NCBI RefSeq assembly: GCF_005671395.1 | Contig: NZ_CP040428.1 | Coordinates: 186,001-250,000 of the forward strand | Direction of reading: 5' to 3' | DNA from: Jejubacter calystegiae | GTDB taxonomy: Bacteria > Pseudomonadota > Gammaproteobacteria > Enterobacterales > Enterobacteriaceae | DNA: 64,000 nt | Part shown: one piece after another, positions 20,248-30,962 of the stretch | Layout of the letters: each line of letters starts with the position of its first letter | Numbering within the stretch: position 1 is the first letter of the stretch | Translations under genes and position numbers: made by a program | The notes under the pieces: model-generated | What the model was told of the DNA's origin: nothing | Seen by the model: only the letters and a program-made list of their open reading frames with translations | The model's database searches: none

Positions 20248-21138
20248 ATGAAACGCCCGGACTACAGAACATTACAGGCACTGGATGCAGTCATACGCGA
20301 GCGGGGTTTTGAGCGCGCCGCGCAGAAGCTGTGCATCACCCAGTCTGCGGTGTCACAGCGCATCAAGCAGCTGGAGAATATGTTCGGGCAACCGCTTCTG
20401 GTACGAACCGTTCCGCCGCGCCCTACCGAACAGGGGCAAAAGCTACTGGCGCTGCTGCGTCAGGTGGAGCTACTGGAAGAGGAGTGGCTGGGAGATGAAT
20501 CCGGCTCCACGCCGCTGCTGCTTTCGCTGGCGGTGAACGCCGACAGTCTGGCGACCTGGCTGCTGCCTGCGCTTTCGGAAGTGCTGGCCGACTCCCCTAT
20601 TCGTCTGAATCTTCAGGTCGAAGACGAAACCCGCACTCAGGAGCGCCTGCGCCGCGGTGAAGTGGTCGGCGCAGTCAGTATTCAATCCCAGGCGCTGCCG
20701 AGCTGCCTGGTGGATAAACTGGGCGCGCTGGACTATCTGTTCGTCGGTTCAAAGGCGTTTGCCGAACGCTATTTTCCCAACGGCGTCACCCGCACTGCGC
20801 TGCTTAAGGCGCCCGCAGTGGCTTTCGATCACCTGGACGATATGCATCAGGCCTTCCTGCAGCAAAATTTCGATCTGCCGCCGGGCAGCGTACCCTGCCA
20901 TATCGTGAACTCATCAGAAGCCTTCGTTCAGCTGGCGCGTCAGGGCACCACCTGCTGTATGATTCCGCATCTTCAGATTGAGAGGGAGCTGGAAAGTGGC
21001 GAACTGATTGACCTGACCCCGGGTCTGTATCAGCGCCGGATGCTCTACTGGCACCGCTTCGCGCCGGAAAGCCGGATGATGCGTAAAGTGACCGATGCTC
21101 TGGTGGCATTCGGCCATAAGGTACTGCGCCAGGATTAA
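20248..21138 (+). CDS. argP: LysR regulator ArgP (IciA)
   Basis: ArgP activates the arginine exporter gene argO in response to arginine and canavanine, with lysine antagonising it, and also affects lysine biosynthetic genes. The 296-residue protein begins [25 protein letters not shown] and its HTH (about residues 18-37) reads [20 protein letters not shown] as in E. coli. argO is only about 1 kb away on the opposite strand. The methylmalonyl-CoA genes that follow argP in E. coli are absent. Confidence 0.97.
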   Translation: MKRPDYRTLQALDAVIRERGFERAAQKLCITQSAVSQRIKQLENMFGQPLLVRTVPPRPTEQGQKLLALLRQVELLEEEWLGDESGSTPLLLSLAVNADSLATWLLPALSEVLADSPIRLNLQVEDETRTQERLRRGEVVGAVSIQSQALPSCLVDKLGALDYLFVGSKAFAERYFPNGVTRTALLKAPAVAFDHLDDMHQAFLQQNFDLPPGSVPCHIVNSSEAFVQLARQGTTCCMIPHLQIERELESGELIDLTPGLYQRRMLYWHRFAPESRMMRKVTDALVAFGHKVLRQD

Positions 21139-21177
21139 CTCGCTTACCACCTATCCAGGTTGAAGCCGGGTTTTAGT

Positions 21178-21201
21178 CCCCTCTCCCCACCGGGGAGAGG
21201 G
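21178..21201. repeat. GAGAGGG intergenic palindrome, copy 2
   Basis: CCCCTCTCCCC and GGGGAGAGGG form a hairpin between the converging argP and yggE genes, followed by TCAGGGCGAGGGGG, a feature shared in inverse with the other copies. It may serve as a bidirectional terminator. Confidence 0.75.
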
Positions 21202-21218
21202 TCAGGGCGAGGGGGAAG

Positions 21219-21959
21219 TTACTGCTGCTGCTGCGCCCCACCCTGCGGCTGCAACTGGAATACCACATCCACCTGATCGTCAAACTGAATGGTCTGCTGA
21301 TCGTAGGTTTCCTGCGCCGATACCGGCGCCGCCGCTTCGGCTTTCATCATCCGCACCATCGGCGTCGGGCGATAGTTAGCCACGTGGTAGCGAACGCTAT
21401 AGACCGGCCCCAGCTTGCTGTCGAAGCCCTGAGCCAGACTACGAGCCTGACGTAAGGCATCGTCGATCGCCGCCTTACGCGCTTTTTCTTTGTACTCTTC
21501 CGGATGCGCTACACCCAGAGAGACCGAGCGGATTTCATTAAGGCCGGCCTTCAGCGCGCCGTCCAGCAGTTCGTTCAGCTTATCCAACTGGCGCAGCGTC
21601 ACTTCAACTGAACGTACGGCGCGATAGCCCTTAAGCTGAGACTTGCCGTCCTTCAGATAATCATATTCCGGCTGAGTGCGCAGATTCGCGGAGCTGATAT
21701 CTTTCTTCTCTACGCCGTTCTTCTGCAGAAAACCCAGATACTGGGCAACGCGATCGTCGGCCTGCTTCTTGGCGGTAGCGGCCTCTTTCGATGAAACACT
21801 CACCTCAATGGTCAGGGTGGCGATGTCGGGAACGGCATCGACGCTGGCGGTGCCAGAAGTGACGATATGCGGCCCATTCGGCAACTCGTTTGCCTGCGCG
21901 GCCACGCCGCTCAGCCCTAACACAGCCGCTAATGCTAATACTTTAAACTTCACTGTCAT
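21219..21959 (-). CDS. yggE: periplasmic SIMPL-domain protein YggE
   Basis: YggE is a 246-residue protein with a DUF541/SIMPL domain. The start at 21959 (MTVKFKVLALAAVLGLSG) gives a classic signal peptide cleaved after AAQA; longer frames upstream do not look like a signal sequence. Sequence follows E. coli YggE throughout (PHIVTSGTASVDAVPDIATL, FDDQVDVVFQLQP). E. coli YggE reduces reactive oxygen in cells overproducing monoamine oxidase; its molecular role is unknown. The C-terminus here is Gln-rich (GGAQQQQ) and differs from E. coli. Confidence 0.94.
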   Translation of the reverse strand: MTVKFKVLALAAVLGLSGVAAQANELPNGPHIVTSGTASVDAVPDIATLTIEVSVSSKEAATAKKQADDRVAQYLGFLQKNGVEKKDISSANLRTQPEYDYLKDGKSQLKGYRAVRSVEVTLRQLDKLNELLDGALKAGLNEIRSVSLGVAHPEEYKEKARKAAIDDALRQARSLAQGFDSKLGPVYSVRYHVANYRPTPMVRMMKAEAAAPVSAQETYDQQTIQFDDQVDVVFQLQPQGGAQQQQ

Positions 21960-22085
21960 TCCTCCGTTCCTCATTCCACAAATGATGCCTGCCATTCAGC
22001 CGAAATCGCTGCTGCCTTGCAAGTGCTTTTCGCCTGAAAAATCACGATATCCGGCCTTTAGTGTAGTTTATCGACGGTGCCGGGG

Positions 22086-22721
22086 TTAGCCTGCCAGCGT
22101 TTTCAGCAAATCAATGCCTTCGCCTGCCAGACGCAGGCCGATAACGACCATCACCAGCGCCACGCCGCCATTAATAATGCGCTGGGCCAAAGCGGTACGC
22201 AACCGGGGAGCCAGCATACTGGCCATAAGCGCCAGACCGAAGAACCACAGGAAAGAGGCGCTGATAGTCCCGATAGCAAACCAGCGCTTTGGCTCTGCTT
22301 CCAGCTGGCTGCCAAGGCTTCCCAACACCACAAAGGTATCCAGATAGACATGAGGATTAAGCCAGGTGGCCGCCAGCATACTGATGATAATCCGCACTCT
22401 TCCCTGCTTGCGAGTCTCCTCACTGGTCAGTGCCACATCCGGGCTCATAGCGACCCTAAAGGCCCCCCATCCGTACCAGAACAGAAAGGACACGCCGCCC
22501 CAGGTCACCAGCGCCATCAACCAGGGTGACTGAGACAGCAGCGCGCTGCCGCCAAAAATACCGGCGCCAATCAGCGCCAGGTCACTTAAGGCGCACAGCG
22601 TCGCCACCATCAGGTGATACTGGCGGCGAATGCCCTGGTTCAGCACCAGCGCATTTTGCGGTCCCAATGGCAAAATCATGGCTGAACCTAATATAAGCCC
22701 CTGAAAATACCAGGATAACAT
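22086..22721 (-). CDS. argO: arginine exporter ArgO (LysE family)
   Basis: ArgO exports arginine and canavanine across the inner membrane. The 211-residue protein has the LysE/RhtB fold with about five to six transmembrane helices and the conserved N-terminal [16 protein letters not shown] and [13 protein letters not shown] motifs. It matches E. coli YggA closely. Regulation by ArgP is expected, and argP is nearby. A 143-bp gap separates it from mscS, which carries its own terminator. Confidence 0.96.
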   Translation of the reverse strand: MLSWYFQGLILGSAMILPLGPQNALVLNQGIRRQYHLMVATLCALSDLALIGAGIFGGSALLSQSPWLMALVTWGGVSFLFWYGWGAFRVAMSPDVALTSEETRKQGRVRIIISMLAATWLNPHVYLDTFVVLGSLGSQLEAEPKRWFAIGTISASFLWFFGLALMASMLAPRLRTALAQRIINGGVALVMVVIGLRLAGEGIDLLKTLAG

Positions 22722-22838
22722 AGCAATACAACTCCACTCTTTATCATTGTCGGCAGAGTGTAATACCGCAGAATTATTAGAGGAAATGGATAATTTTAAT
22801 CAACGATAAGATGGGCTAATACAGGAGGGGATAAAAAA

Positions 22839-22856
22839 GCCGGCGCACTGGCCGGC
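22839..22856 (-). terminator. terminator after mscS
   Basis: GCCGGC-N6-GCCGGC hairpin directly after mscS, followed by six T on the transcribed strand. Strong rho-independent form. Confidence 0.85.
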
Positions 22857-22864
22857 CATAAAAA

Positions 22865-23725
22865 TTATGCTTTTTCCGCAGGCTTCACCTGATTCAGATG
22901 AACATCCATCTGCGGATACGGGAAGCTGATGCCGTTGGCATCAAAGGTGCGCTTCACGTTTTCCAGGAAATCCCAGTAAACCGGCATCAGTTCGCTGCTG
23001 CGACTCCAGGCACGCACCACAAAGTTGACCGAAGAGGCACTCAGTTCATTCAGACGCACCACGATATCATGATCCTTCAGCATGCGATCGTCAGCCTGGA
23101 TAAGCTCATTGAGCAGGCGTTTTACCTCATCAATATCGGCATCGTAAGAGACCTGAATAATAAATTCGTTACGGCGTACCGGCTCGCGTGAATAGTTCAC
23201 GATATTGCCGCTGATAATATTGCCGTTTGGAATCACCACTATTTTGCCATCCAGGGTGCGGATGGTAGTAGAGAAAATCTGCACGTTCAGCACGGTGCCG
23301 GACTGGCCGCTGATATCGACGAATTCGCCGGTGCGGAACGGGCGGAAAGTAACCAGCAATACGCCAGCCGCCAGGTTAGAGAGCGAGCCCTGCAGCGCCA
23401 GCCCCACGGCCAGACCGGCAGCACCCAGTACTGCAATCACCGAAGCGGTCTGTACCCCAACCCGCCCCAGGGCGGCGATCAGCGTAAAGGCGATAATCCC
23501 ATAGCGTACCAGTGCGGAAAGGAAATCCGCCACGGTGGAGTCTATCTTACGGGACAGCATGACTTTATTGACCGCATTAGACACCATGCGGGCCACGATC
23601 ATACCGATGATGATGATAGCGATAGCGGCGGCAATATTAACCGCGTAGCCAATTAGCAGCGCCTGATTGCGCACGACCCAGTTACCGGCATTTTCAATGC
23701 CGCCAATGACGTTAATGTCTTCCAT
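22865..23725 (-). CDS. mscS: small-conductance mechanosensitive channel MscS
   Basis: MscS opens under membrane tension to release osmolytes on hypo-osmotic shock. The 286-residue protein equals E. coli MscS in length. It has three transmembrane segments in the first 130 residues; the pore helix TM3 reads [23 protein letters not shown]. The cytoplasmic beta domain begins [12 protein letters not shown]. It begins [18 protein letters not shown] as in E. coli and is followed by its own terminator. fbaA lies upstream on the same strand. Confidence 0.98.
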   Translation of the reverse strand: MEDINVIGGIENAGNWVVRNQALLIGYAVNIAAAIAIIIIGMIVARMVSNAVNKVMLSRKIDSTVADFLSALVRYGIIAFTLIAALGRVGVQTASVIAVLGAAGLAVGLALQGSLSNLAAGVLLVTFRPFRTGEFVDISGQSGTVLNVQIFSTTIRTLDGKIVVIPNGNIISGNIVNYSREPVRRNEFIIQVSYDADIDEVKRLLNELIQADDRMLKDHDIVVRLNELSASSVNFVVRAWSRSSELMPVYWDFLENVKRTFDANGISFPYPQMDVHLNQVKPAEKA

Positions 23726-23856
23726 CCATAAATCCTTAATATCGTTATGGTTTAAACTCGCTTCGCCGAAGCAATCCCCTTAAAGGGTAAGCAAAGGAGG
23801 GGGATTATACCAGGGGAGAAGCAGGCAACCACAAGAGGAGAATAAAAACAAAAAAA

Positions 23857-23877
23857 GGGCCCGCTTGCAGCAGGCCC
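23857..23877 (-). terminator. terminator after fbaA
   Basis: A nine-bp stem (GGGCCCGCT with AGCAGGCCC, one G-U in RNA) and a TGC loop are followed by a seven-T run on the fbaA-transcribed strand. Confidence 0.88.
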
Positions 23878-23902
23878 TGTCAACAGTGCGTTACGCGCTG
23901 AT

Positions 23903-24982
23903 TTAGAGTACGTCGATAGCGTTCAGCTCTTTAAACGCTTTTTCCAGGCGAGTCACCATGGACTGCTGGCCGGCACGCAGCCATACGCGCGGATCGTAGT
24001 ACTTCTTGTTCGGCTGATCTGCGCCTTTCGGGTTACCCAACTGGCCCTGCAGATAGGCTTCGTTTTCTTTGTAGTAGTTCAGAATACCTTCCCAGGTTGC
24101 CCACTGGGTGTCGGTATCGATGTTCATTTTGATAACACCGTAGCCTACAGACTCTTCAATCTCAGCAGCAGTAGAGCCGGAACCACCGTGGAACACGAAG
24201 TTCAGGCTGTTGTGCGGCAGGTTATGTTTTTTGGAAACATAGTCCTGAGAGTCGCGCAGAATGGTCGGAGTCAGCTTAACGTTACCCGGCTTGTAAACGC
24301 CGTGTACGTTACCGAAGGAAGCGGCGATGGTGAAACGCGGGCTGATGGCGTTCAGCTTGGTGTACGCGTAGTCCACGTCTTCCGGCTGGGTGTACAGCGC
24401 GGATTCGTCCATATGGCTGTTGTCCACGCCATCTTCTTCACCGCCGGTGCAGCCCAGTTCGATCTCCAGGGTCATGCCCATTTTGGACATACGCTGCAGA
24501 TATTTAGAGCAGATCTCGATGTTCTCCTCCAGAGACTCTTCAGACAGGTCGATCATGTGGGAAGAGAACAGCGGTTTACCGGTCGCGGCAAAGTGCTTCT
24601 CACCGGCGTCCAGCAGGCCATCGATCCACGGCAGCAGTTTCTTGGCGCAGTGGTCGGTGTGCAGGATAACCGGCACGCCGTAGTGTTCAGCCATCTGGTG
24701 CACGTGATGCGCGCCAGAGATAGCGCCCATAATGGCCGCGCCCTGAGGAACGTCGGTCTTAACGCCTTTACCCGCGATAAAAGCCGCACCGCCGTTAGAG
24801 AACTGGACGATAACCGGCGATTTTACTTTCGCAGCGGTTTCCAGCACGGCGTTGATAGAGTCAGTACCCACGCAGTTAACTGCCGGCAGAGCAAAATTGT
24901 TCTCTTTTGCTACCTGGAACACCTTCTGTACGTCATCGCCAGTGATCACGCCAGGTTTTACGAAATCAAAAATTTTTGACAT
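23903..24982 (-). CDS. fbaA: class II fructose-bisphosphate aldolase
   Basis: FbaA is the zinc-dependent aldolase of glycolysis and gluconeogenesis. The start at 24982 (MSKIFDFVKPGVITGDDV) gives 359 residues, as in E. coli. Zn-binding histidines are in VILHTDHCAKKL, FGNVHGVYKPG and LNFVFHGGSGST; the active-site loop ELGCTGGEEDGVD is intact. It is the last gene of epd-pgk-fbaA with a hairpin in the 109-bp gap after pgk. Confidence 0.98.
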   Translation of the reverse strand: MSKIFDFVKPGVITGDDVQKVFQVAKENNFALPAVNCVGTDSINAVLETAAKVKSPVIVQFSNGGAAFIAGKGVKTDVPQGAAIMGAISGAHHVHQMAEHYGVPVILHTDHCAKKLLPWIDGLLDAGEKHFAATGKPLFSSHMIDLSEESLEENIEICSKYLQRMSKMGMTLEIELGCTGGEEDGVDNSHMDESALYTQPEDVDYAYTKLNAISPRFTIAASFGNVHGVYKPGNVKLTPTILRDSQDYVSKKHNLPHNSLNFVFHGGSGSTAAEIEESVGYGVIKMNIDTDTQWATWEGILNYYKENEAYLQGQLGNPKGADQPNKKYYDPRVWLRAGQQSMVTRLEKAFKELNAIDVL

Positions 24983-25062
24983 GTTACGTTGTCCTGTATC
25001 TTCTCGGCCTTTCATCCGTCGTCTTTCACCTGAGTGAAATCTGCCTGGATGTCATTGAAAAA

Positions 25063-25083
25063 CAGGCGGGATTTTCCCGCCTG
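25063..25083 (-). terminator. pgk-fbaA intergenic hairpin
   Basis: CAGGCGGGA and TCCCGCCTG form a perfect nine-bp stem with a three-base loop, followed by five T on the transcribed strand. It may act as an internal attenuator that separates pgk from fbaA expression. Confidence 0.75.
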
Positions 25084-25091
25084 AAGATGCA

Positions 25092-26255
25092 TTACTGCTT
25101 AGCACGCTCTTCGAGCATGGCGACTGCCGGCAGTACTTTGCCTTCCACGAACTCCAGGAATGCGCCACCGCCAGTGGAGATGTAGGAGATCTTATCGGCG
25201 ATGCCGAACAGATCGATGGCGGCCAGGGTATCGCCGCCGCCTGCGATGGAGAAGCCTTCGCTGTCAGCGATAGCGTTGGCAACAATCTCGGTGCCTTTGC
25301 GGAAGTTCGGGAATTCGAATACGCCAACCGGGCCATTCCACAGAATGGTTTTAGCGTTTTTCAGGATTTCCGCCAGTTTTTCAGCGGAAACATCGCCCAG
25401 ATCCAGAATCTGCTCATCATCTTTAATGTCGGTTACCGACTTCAGGGTTGCAGGCGCAGTTTCAGAAAACTCGGTTGCCACACGTACGTCGGTCGGAACC
25501 GGGATATCGCAGGTGCCCAGCAGGCGTTTGGCTTCATCTACCAGGTCAGCTTCGTACAGGGATTTACCCACGTTGTGGCCCTGTGCGGCAACAAAGGTAT
25601 TAGCGATACCGCCGCCCACGATCAGCTGGTCAGCGATTTTAGACAGCGAGTCCAGCACGGTCAGTTTGGTAGAAACTTTGGAACCGCCAACGATGGCAAC
25701 CATCGGGCGAGCCGGCTCTTTCAGCGCTTTACCCAGCGCGTCCAGCTCGGCAGCCAGCAGCGGGCCAGCACAGGCAACGTCGGCGAACTTGCCCACACCG
25801 TGGGTGGAAGCCTGGGCGCGGTGCGCAGTACCGAAAGCGTCCATCACGAACACGTCGCACAGTGCGGCATATTTCTTAGACAGGGCTTCGTCGTCTTTCT
25901 TTTCGCCCTTGTTGAAGCGAACGTTTTCCAGCACCACCAGTTCGCCAGCGTCGATTTCAACGCCGTCCAGGTAATCTTTCGCCAGACGAACCGGATTAGA
26001 GAGCTTGTCTTTCAGGTAGTTAACTACCGGCAGCAGAGAGAATTCTTCGTTGTACTCGCCTTCGGTCGGACGACCCAGGTGGGAAGTGACCATCACTTTT
26101 GCGCCCTGCTTCAGAGCCAGTTCGATGGTGGGCAGGGAGGCACGGATACGGGCATCGCTTGTCACTTTCCCATCTTTAACCGGCACGTTCAGATCCGCAC
26201 GGATTAGCACGCGTTTACCAGCCAGATCCAGATCGGTCATCTTAATTACAGACAT
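25092..26255 (-). CDS. pgk: phosphoglycerate kinase
   Basis: Pgk transfers phosphate from 1,3-bisphosphoglycerate to ADP. The 387-residue protein equals E. coli Pgk. The N-terminal signature [18 protein letters not shown], the substrate-binding [11 protein letters not shown] and the nucleotide-binding [10 protein letters not shown] are present. It lies 49 bp after epd in the conserved glycolytic cluster. Confidence 0.98.
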   Translation of the reverse strand: MSVIKMTDLDLAGKRVLIRADLNVPVKDGKVTSDARIRASLPTIELALKQGAKVMVTSHLGRPTEGEYNEEFSLLPVVNYLKDKLSNPVRLAKDYLDGVEIDAGELVVLENVRFNKGEKKDDEALSKKYAALCDVFVMDAFGTAHRAQASTHGVGKFADVACAGPLLAAELDALGKALKEPARPMVAIVGGSKVSTKLTVLDSLSKIADQLIVGGGIANTFVAAQGHNVGKSLYEADLVDEAKRLLGTCDIPVPTDVRVATEFSETAPATLKSVTDIKDDEQILDLGDVSAEKLAEILKNAKTILWNGPVGVFEFPNFRKGTEIVANAIADSEGFSIAGGGDTLAAIDLFGIADKISYISTGGGAFLEFVEGKVLPAVAMLEERAKQ

Positions 26256-26304
26256 GGTGAATCCTCTCGTTGATTCTTAAAGTTTTGCAGGCGCAAACCG
26301 CGCC

Positions 26305-27324
26305 TTACCTGAAACCAGTGGCGGCCATCGCTAACGTTGTGTCGAGCATTCGGTTAGCAAAGCCCCATTCGTTGTCGCACCAGACCAGGGTTTTGACCAG
26401 GTGCCCACCGCTGACCCGCGTCTGGGTGCCATCAACGATGGCACTGTGCGGATCGTGGTTAAAATCTGTCGAGACCAACGGTAATTCCGTATAGTCAACT
26501 ATACCATGAAATACCCCCTGTGCCGCTTTTTGCAGCAACAGGTTAACCTGTTCAACCGTCACCGCCTGGCGCAGCGTAACGCTCAGATCGATGGCAGTTA
26601 CGTTGATGGTTGGCACCCTGACCGCTATCGCTTCAAAGCGGTCGCAAAACTGCGGAAAGATACGGGTAATGCCCGCCGCCAGCCGGGTATCAACCGGAAT
26701 AATAGACTGGCTGGCCGCCCGGGTACGCCGCAGATCCGGGTGATATGCATCGATAACCTGCTGATCGTGCATCGCGGAGTGAATCGTGGTTACCGTTCCG
26801 GACTCAATGCCCCAGGCATCTTCCAGCAGCTTAATCACCGGGATAATGCAATTGGTGGTGCAGGAGGCGTTGGACACCATACGATCTTCCGCCCTGAGCG
26901 CCTGATGATTCACCCCGTAAACCACGGTAGCGTCCAGGTCATTCCCTCCGGGATGAGAGAACAGCACCTTCTTCGCACCTGCGGCGAGATGCAATTCGGC
27001 ATCGGCCCTGCTGCCGTACACGCCGGTGCAGTCCAACACCACATCAATACCCAGATCGCGCCAGGGAAGCCGTTCGGGTTCGCGCAAATGCAGCAGGCGC
27101 ACAACGTCATCGCCAATCCACAGTTGGTCACGCTCCTGACGAACGTCCCAACCGAAGCGCCCGTGGCTGGTATCGTACTTAAGCAGATGCGCCATCCCGG
27201 CGGAATCCGCCAGTTCGTTGATAGCCACCACGGCAATCTCCGCGCGGCGCCCGGATTCGTAGAGGGCGCGAACCACATTGCGTCCGATGCGGCCAAAGCC
27301 ATTAATCGCGATGCGTACGGTCAT
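26305..27324 (-). CDS. epd: D-erythrose-4-phosphate dehydrogenase
   Basis: Epd oxidises erythrose-4-phosphate to 4-phosphoerythronate for pyridoxal phosphate synthesis. The 339-residue GAPDH-family protein has the NAD motif [15 protein letters not shown] and the catalytic Cys in [24 protein letters not shown] and [13 protein letters not shown] distinguish it as Epd, matching E. coli. It heads the epd-pgk-fbaA cluster. The Cra-like site upstream fits known Cra control of this cluster. Confidence 0.95.
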   Translation of the reverse strand: MTVRIAINGFGRIGRNVVRALYESGRRAEIAVVAINELADSAGMAHLLKYDTSHGRFGWDVRQERDQLWIGDDVVRLLHLREPERLPWRDLGIDVVLDCTGVYGSRADAELHLAAGAKKVLFSHPGGNDLDATVVYGVNHQALRAEDRMVSNASCTTNCIIPVIKLLEDAWGIESGTVTTIHSAMHDQQVIDAYHPDLRRTRAASQSIIPVDTRLAAGITRIFPQFCDRFEAIAVRVPTINVTAIDLSVTLRQAVTVEQVNLLLQKAAQGVFHGIVDYTELPLVSTDFNHDPHSAIVDGTQTRVSGGHLVKTLVWCDNEWGFANRMLDTTLAMAATGFR

Positions 27325-27455
27325 ATCTCTCCTGCCAGATTCCCACCAAAACGGCTGACAGAGTAATCCAGCGTGATGCCTTAAGGAATCTTTGCATGCC
27401 CAAAGGGTGACTGTTTGGTCGTTTGTCGAGCATTTTTTCTACTGAAACGAAACAA

Positions 27456-27469
27456 CTGAAACGCTTCAG
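27456..27469. promoter_or_regulatory. Cra (FruR) operator upstream of epd
   Basis: CTGAAACGCTTCAG, set in AACTGAAACGCTTCAGCT, fits the Cra consensus GCTGAAWCGNTTCA. It lies 132 bp upstream of epd. Cra represses epd-pgk in E. coli, so the assignment follows known biology. Confidence 0.7.
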
Positions 27470-27528
27470 CTAGAATAAGCGAAACGGCCGCTAAAAGGAA
27501 CGCCCTGGGTGCGGTACCGGGAAAATAA

Positions 27529-27544
27529 CTTGATGTGCGTCACA
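27529..27544. promoter_or_regulatory. possible CRP site between tktA and epd
   Basis: CTTGA-N6-TCACA matches one CRP half-site perfectly and the other at three of five positions. It lies 205 bp upstream of epd. CRP activation of epd is known in E. coli, but this particular match is weak. Confidence 0.35.
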
Positions 27545-27575
27545 AAATAACGTCACTGGAAGGAAGCCAACGAAA

Positions 27576-27598
27576 AAAGGCTCCCACCGGGAGCCTTT
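27576..27598 (-). terminator. terminator after tktA
   Basis: AAAGGCTCCC and GGGAGCCTTT form a 10-bp stem with a three-base loop and a T-run on the tktA-transcribed strand. It ends the tktA message ahead of the epd promoter. Confidence 0.88.
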
Positions 27599-27619
27599 CA
27601 TCAATACCCGATAATGGGG

Positions 27620-29611
27620 TTACAGCAGCGCTTTCGCTTTGTTAACCACGTTATCCACGGTGAAGCCAAACTCTTCGAACAGTTTCTCTGCCGGAGCAGA
27701 CTCACCAAAGGTGGTCATACCCACGATATCGCCGTTCAGACCCACATACTTGAACCAGTAGTCGGCGATACCAGCTTCGATAGCCACACGAGCGCTAACG
27801 GCTTTCGGCAGTACCGATTCACGATAAGCGGCATCCTGCTTGTCGAAAGCGTCGGTGGACGGCATGGAAACCACGCGCGCCTGCACCCCTTCCGCCGTCA
27901 GGCGATCCCAGGCAGCCACGGCCAGCTCAACTTCAGAGCCGGTGGCGATCAGAATCAGCTGCGGCTGGCCTGCGCAATCTTTCAGCACATAACCGCCGCG
28001 AGCAACGTCCGCCAGCTGCTGAGCGCTACGCTCCTGCTGCGCCAGGTTCTGGCGGGAGAGGATCAGCGCGGTCGGACCGTCGTGACGCTCAACGCCATAT
28101 TTCCAGGCAATGGCAGATTCCACCTGATCACAGGGGCGCCAGGTGCTCATATTCGGCGTCAGACGCAGGGAAGAGAGCTGCTCAACCGGCTGGTGAGTCG
28201 GGCCATCTTCGCCCAGACCGATAGAGTCATGGGTGTACACCATCACGTGGCGCTGCTTCATCAGTGCCGCCATACGCACCGCGTTACGGGCATATTCAAC
28301 GAACATCAGGAAGGTAGAGGTGTACGGCAGGAAACCGCCGTGCAGCGCGATACCGTTGGCGATAGCGGTCATACCGAATTCACGCACGCCGTAGTGGATA
28401 TAGTTACCCGCCGGATCTTCATTCAGCGCTTTAGAGCCGGACCACAGCGTCAGGTTAGACGGCGCCAGGTCGGCGGAGCCGCCCAGGAATTCAGGCAGCC
28501 AGGGACCGAAAGCTTCGATAGCGTTCTGGGAAGCTTTACGGCTGGCGATTTTCGCCGGCTCAGCCTGCAGTTTCTCGACGAAAGACTGCGCTTTTTCCGC
28601 AAAGTCGGCCGGCATTTCGCCCTTCATACGGCGGGTAAATTCTGCGGCTTCCTGCGGGAAAGCTTTCGCATAGGCGGCAAATTTCTCATTCCAGGCATGC
28701 TCTTTCGCAAGGCCCGCCTCTTTGGCGTCCCACTGCGCGTAGATATCCTGAGGAATCACAAACGGCTCATACTTCCAGCCAAGCGCTTCGCGGGTAGCGG
28801 CAACTTCGGCATCGCCCAGCGGCGCACCGTGGGAGTCATGAGAACCGGCCTTGTTCGGCGAGCCAAAACCGATAATGGTTTTGCACATCAGCAGAGAAGG
28901 CTTGTCAGTGACGCCACGCGCTTCTTCAATGGCGGCTTTAATAGCGTCAGCGTCGTGACCATCAACGCCACGAACCACGTGCCAGCCGTAAGCTTCGAAG
29001 CGCTTCGCGGTATCGTCGGTAAACCAGCCATCCACTTCGCCATCAATGGAGATACCGTTATCGTCGTAGAAAGCGACCAGTTTGCCCAGCTTCAGGGTAC
29101 CCGCCAGCGAGCACACTTCGTGGGAGATCCCTTCCATCATGCAGCCATCGCCCAGGAAGGTATAGGTATGATGATCGACAATATCGTGGCCCGGACGGTT
29201 AAACTGCGCCGCCATGGTTTTTTCGGCAATCGCCATACCCACCGCGTTGGCAATCCCCTGCCCCAGCGGACCGGTGGTGGTTTCAACGCCCGGCGTGTAA
29301 CCGACTTCCGGGTGGCCCGGCGTTTTCGAATGCAGCTGACGGAAGTTCTGCAGTTCGGACATCGGCAGATCGTAGCCGGTGAGGTGCAGCAGGCTGTAGA
29401 TCAGCATGGAACCATGCCCGTTCGAGAGCACAAAGCGGTCGCGATCGGCCCAGTGCGGGTTGGTCGGATTGTGATTCATGTAATCGCGCCACAGAACTTC
29501 TGCGATATCCGCCATACCCATAGGGGCACCCGGGTGACCGGATTTGGCTTTCTGAACGGCGTCCATGCTGAGCGCACGAATGGCATTGGCAAGCTCTTTA
29601 CGAGAAGACAT
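27620..29611 (-). CDS. tktA: transketolase A
   Basis: TktA moves two-carbon ketol units between pentose phosphate sugars using thiamine diphosphate. The 663-residue protein equals E. coli TktA. The ThDP motif is [20 protein letters not shown] through DDNGIS; the transketolase signature SKTPGHPE and the active-site [17 protein letters not shown] are intact. It begins [19 protein letters not shown]. It is divergent from loiP, 260 bp away. Confidence 0.98.
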   Translation of the reverse strand: MSSRKELANAIRALSMDAVQKAKSGHPGAPMGMADIAEVLWRDYMNHNPTNPHWADRDRFVLSNGHGSMLIYSLLHLTGYDLPMSELQNFRQLHSKTPGHPEVGYTPGVETTTGPLGQGIANAVGMAIAEKTMAAQFNRPGHDIVDHHTYTFLGDGCMMEGISHEVCSLAGTLKLGKLVAFYDDNGISIDGEVDGWFTDDTAKRFEAYGWHVVRGVDGHDADAIKAAIEEARGVTDKPSLLMCKTIIGFGSPNKAGSHDSHGAPLGDAEVAATREALGWKYEPFVIPQDIYAQWDAKEAGLAKEHAWNEKFAAYAKAFPQEAAEFTRRMKGEMPADFAEKAQSFVEKLQAEPAKIASRKASQNAIEAFGPWLPEFLGGSADLAPSNLTLWSGSKALNEDPAGNYIHYGVREFGMTAIANGIALHGGFLPYTSTFLMFVEYARNAVRMAALMKQRHVMVYTHDSIGLGEDGPTHQPVEQLSSLRLTPNMSTWRPCDQVESAIAWKYGVERHDGPTALILSRQNLAQQERSAQQLADVARGGYVLKDCAGQPQLILIATGSEVELAVAAWDRLTAEGVQARVVSMPSTDAFDKQDAAYRESVLPKAVSARVAIEAGIADYWFKYVGLNGDIVGMTTFGESAPAEKLFEEFGFTVDNVVNKAKALL

Positions 29612-29871
29612 TTTGACTCCAGATCGGATGGTTACAGGCTACGCCTTAGATTTGAACAAAAATGTTATCAACAATGTACCGCAAGCCGCTGGTCATGTAC
29701 ATGGAGCATCCTTTTGTCCACTTAGGAAATCTCCGGAACGGGCAATAAAACCGGACAATGACTCGCCCACGACAGGGGTTCTTATTTATACTCAGCCCCA
29801 GGTCGGCGCCTGATATCATCGTCGCCGCTTTTCAGATCCCTTCATTATCTTTTTAAAACGGAAGTTAACAC

Positions 29872-30645
29872 ATGAAAATGCGTCCGATGCTGTTGGGTAT
29901 CGTCGCCGCAACGACACTGCTGAGTGGCTGCCAGACTCTTGATTCCGGCGGCTCGGGATCCTCTGATTCCAGTATTCTAAATCTGTTCCCGGTCAGCGAT
30001 GAACAGGTCATCGAACTGAGCGACAAAGCCTGTACTGAAATGGACAGTAAATCGACTATTGCGCCAGCCAACAGCGAATACAGCCAACGCCTGAACAAAA
30101 TTGCCAGCGCCCTGGGGAGCGATATTAACGGCGTGAAGACCAACTATAAGGTCTATCAGTCCAAAGAGGTCAACGCCTTCGCCATGGCCAACGGCTGTAT
30201 TCGCGTCTACAGCGGGCTGATGGACATGATGAACGATAACGAGGTGGAAGCGGTTGTCGGCCACGAAATGGGCCACGTAGCGCTCGGCCATGTGAAAAAA
30301 GGAATTCAGGTCGCCATGGGCACCAATACCCTGCGAGCGATTGCCGCCTCAGCCGGGGGAATTCTGGGCAGCCTCTCCCAATCGGAACTGGGCGCGCTGG
30401 GCGGGCAGTTGGTTAACGCGCAATTCTCACGACGCCAGGAGTCCGAAGCCGACGACTACTCCTACGATCTGCTACGCAAACGAGGCATCAACCCTTCCGG
30501 GCTGGTCACCAGCTTCGAGAAACTGGCCAAAATGGAGCAGGGTCGCAGCAGCTCAATGTTTGACGATCACCCGGGCTCCGAAGAGCGTGCCGCGCACATC
30601 CGCGAACGCATGCGCGCCGACGGTCTGACGCCGCCAGCGAAATAG
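29872..30645 (+). CDS. loiP: outer membrane M48 metalloprotease LoiP (YggG)
   Basis: LoiP is a lipoprotein zinc protease that acts on envelope proteins, notably under low osmolarity, together with BepA in E. coli. The 257-residue protein has a signal peptide with lipobox LLSGC, so the mature N-terminus would be the lipidated Cys. The zinc motif is VVGHEMGHVALGH, with a downstream Glu in SEADDYSYDLL. It is similar to E. coli LoiP throughout. In E. coli speB follows; here about 16 kb of accessory DNA intervenes. Confidence 0.94.
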   Translation: MKMRPMLLGIVAATTLLSGCQTLDSGGSGSSDSSILNLFPVSDEQVIELSDKACTEMDSKSTIAPANSEYSQRLNKIASALGSDINGVKTNYKVYQSKEVNAFAMANGCIRVYSGLMDMMNDNEVEAVVGHEMGHVALGHVKKGIQVAMGTNTLRAIAASAGGILGSLSQSELGALGGQLVNAQFSRRQESEADDYSYDLLRKRGINPSGLVTSFEKLAKMEQGRSSSMFDDHPGSEERAAHIRERMRADGLTPPAK

Positions 30646-30679
30646 TCCCCACTCGCTAAGCCCTCATCCTATCGCGGCG

Positions 30680-30925
30680 AGGGCCTGGGGGCTGTGGCTG
30701 AGCCGTGCAATGCCTGATAATGCCGAAGCGGGCGGTGGGTTAATGGTGGCGGTGATTCAGATGGCGATTACGCTGGGTGCGGGTATTGGTGGTTTCCTGT
30801 TTGACGCCGTCGGATGGTGGAGCCCGTTCGCCTTCGGTCTGCTGCTGCTAATTTGTTCGGGGTTCGCCGCATGGGCGGCCCGTAAGGAAAACGCGGTTCT
30901 ACGGGCATCCTGTCGCCACTCTTAA
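30680..30925 (+). pseudogene. C-terminal fragment of an MFS transporter
   Basis: This short frame encodes only the last two transmembrane helices of a drug/nucleoside-type MFS permease. The sequence LWLSRAMPDNAEAGGG and MVAVIQMAITLGAGIGGFL resembles the corresponding part of NepI/SotB/YnfM-like transporters. The homology-like reading starts upstream of the ATG at 30710 without a start codon, and the rest of the gene is missing. It is a deletion remnant at the left edge of the accessory region after loiP. Confidence 0.7.
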
Positions 30926-30962
30926 ACGTTTCTTCGGCCCGGCGAAAATCCGGGAAGAAGAG

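Noticed and set aside
27614-29725. 703-codon plus-strand frame opposite tktA
   Set aside because: It is the antisense shadow of the highly conserved tktA gene, rich in Arg and His with no recognisable domain.
30661-30690. possible sixth GAGAGGG-type palindrome after loiP
   Set aside because: Only GCCCTC/GAGGGC pair, with a 12-13-base loop; too degenerate to assign to the family.
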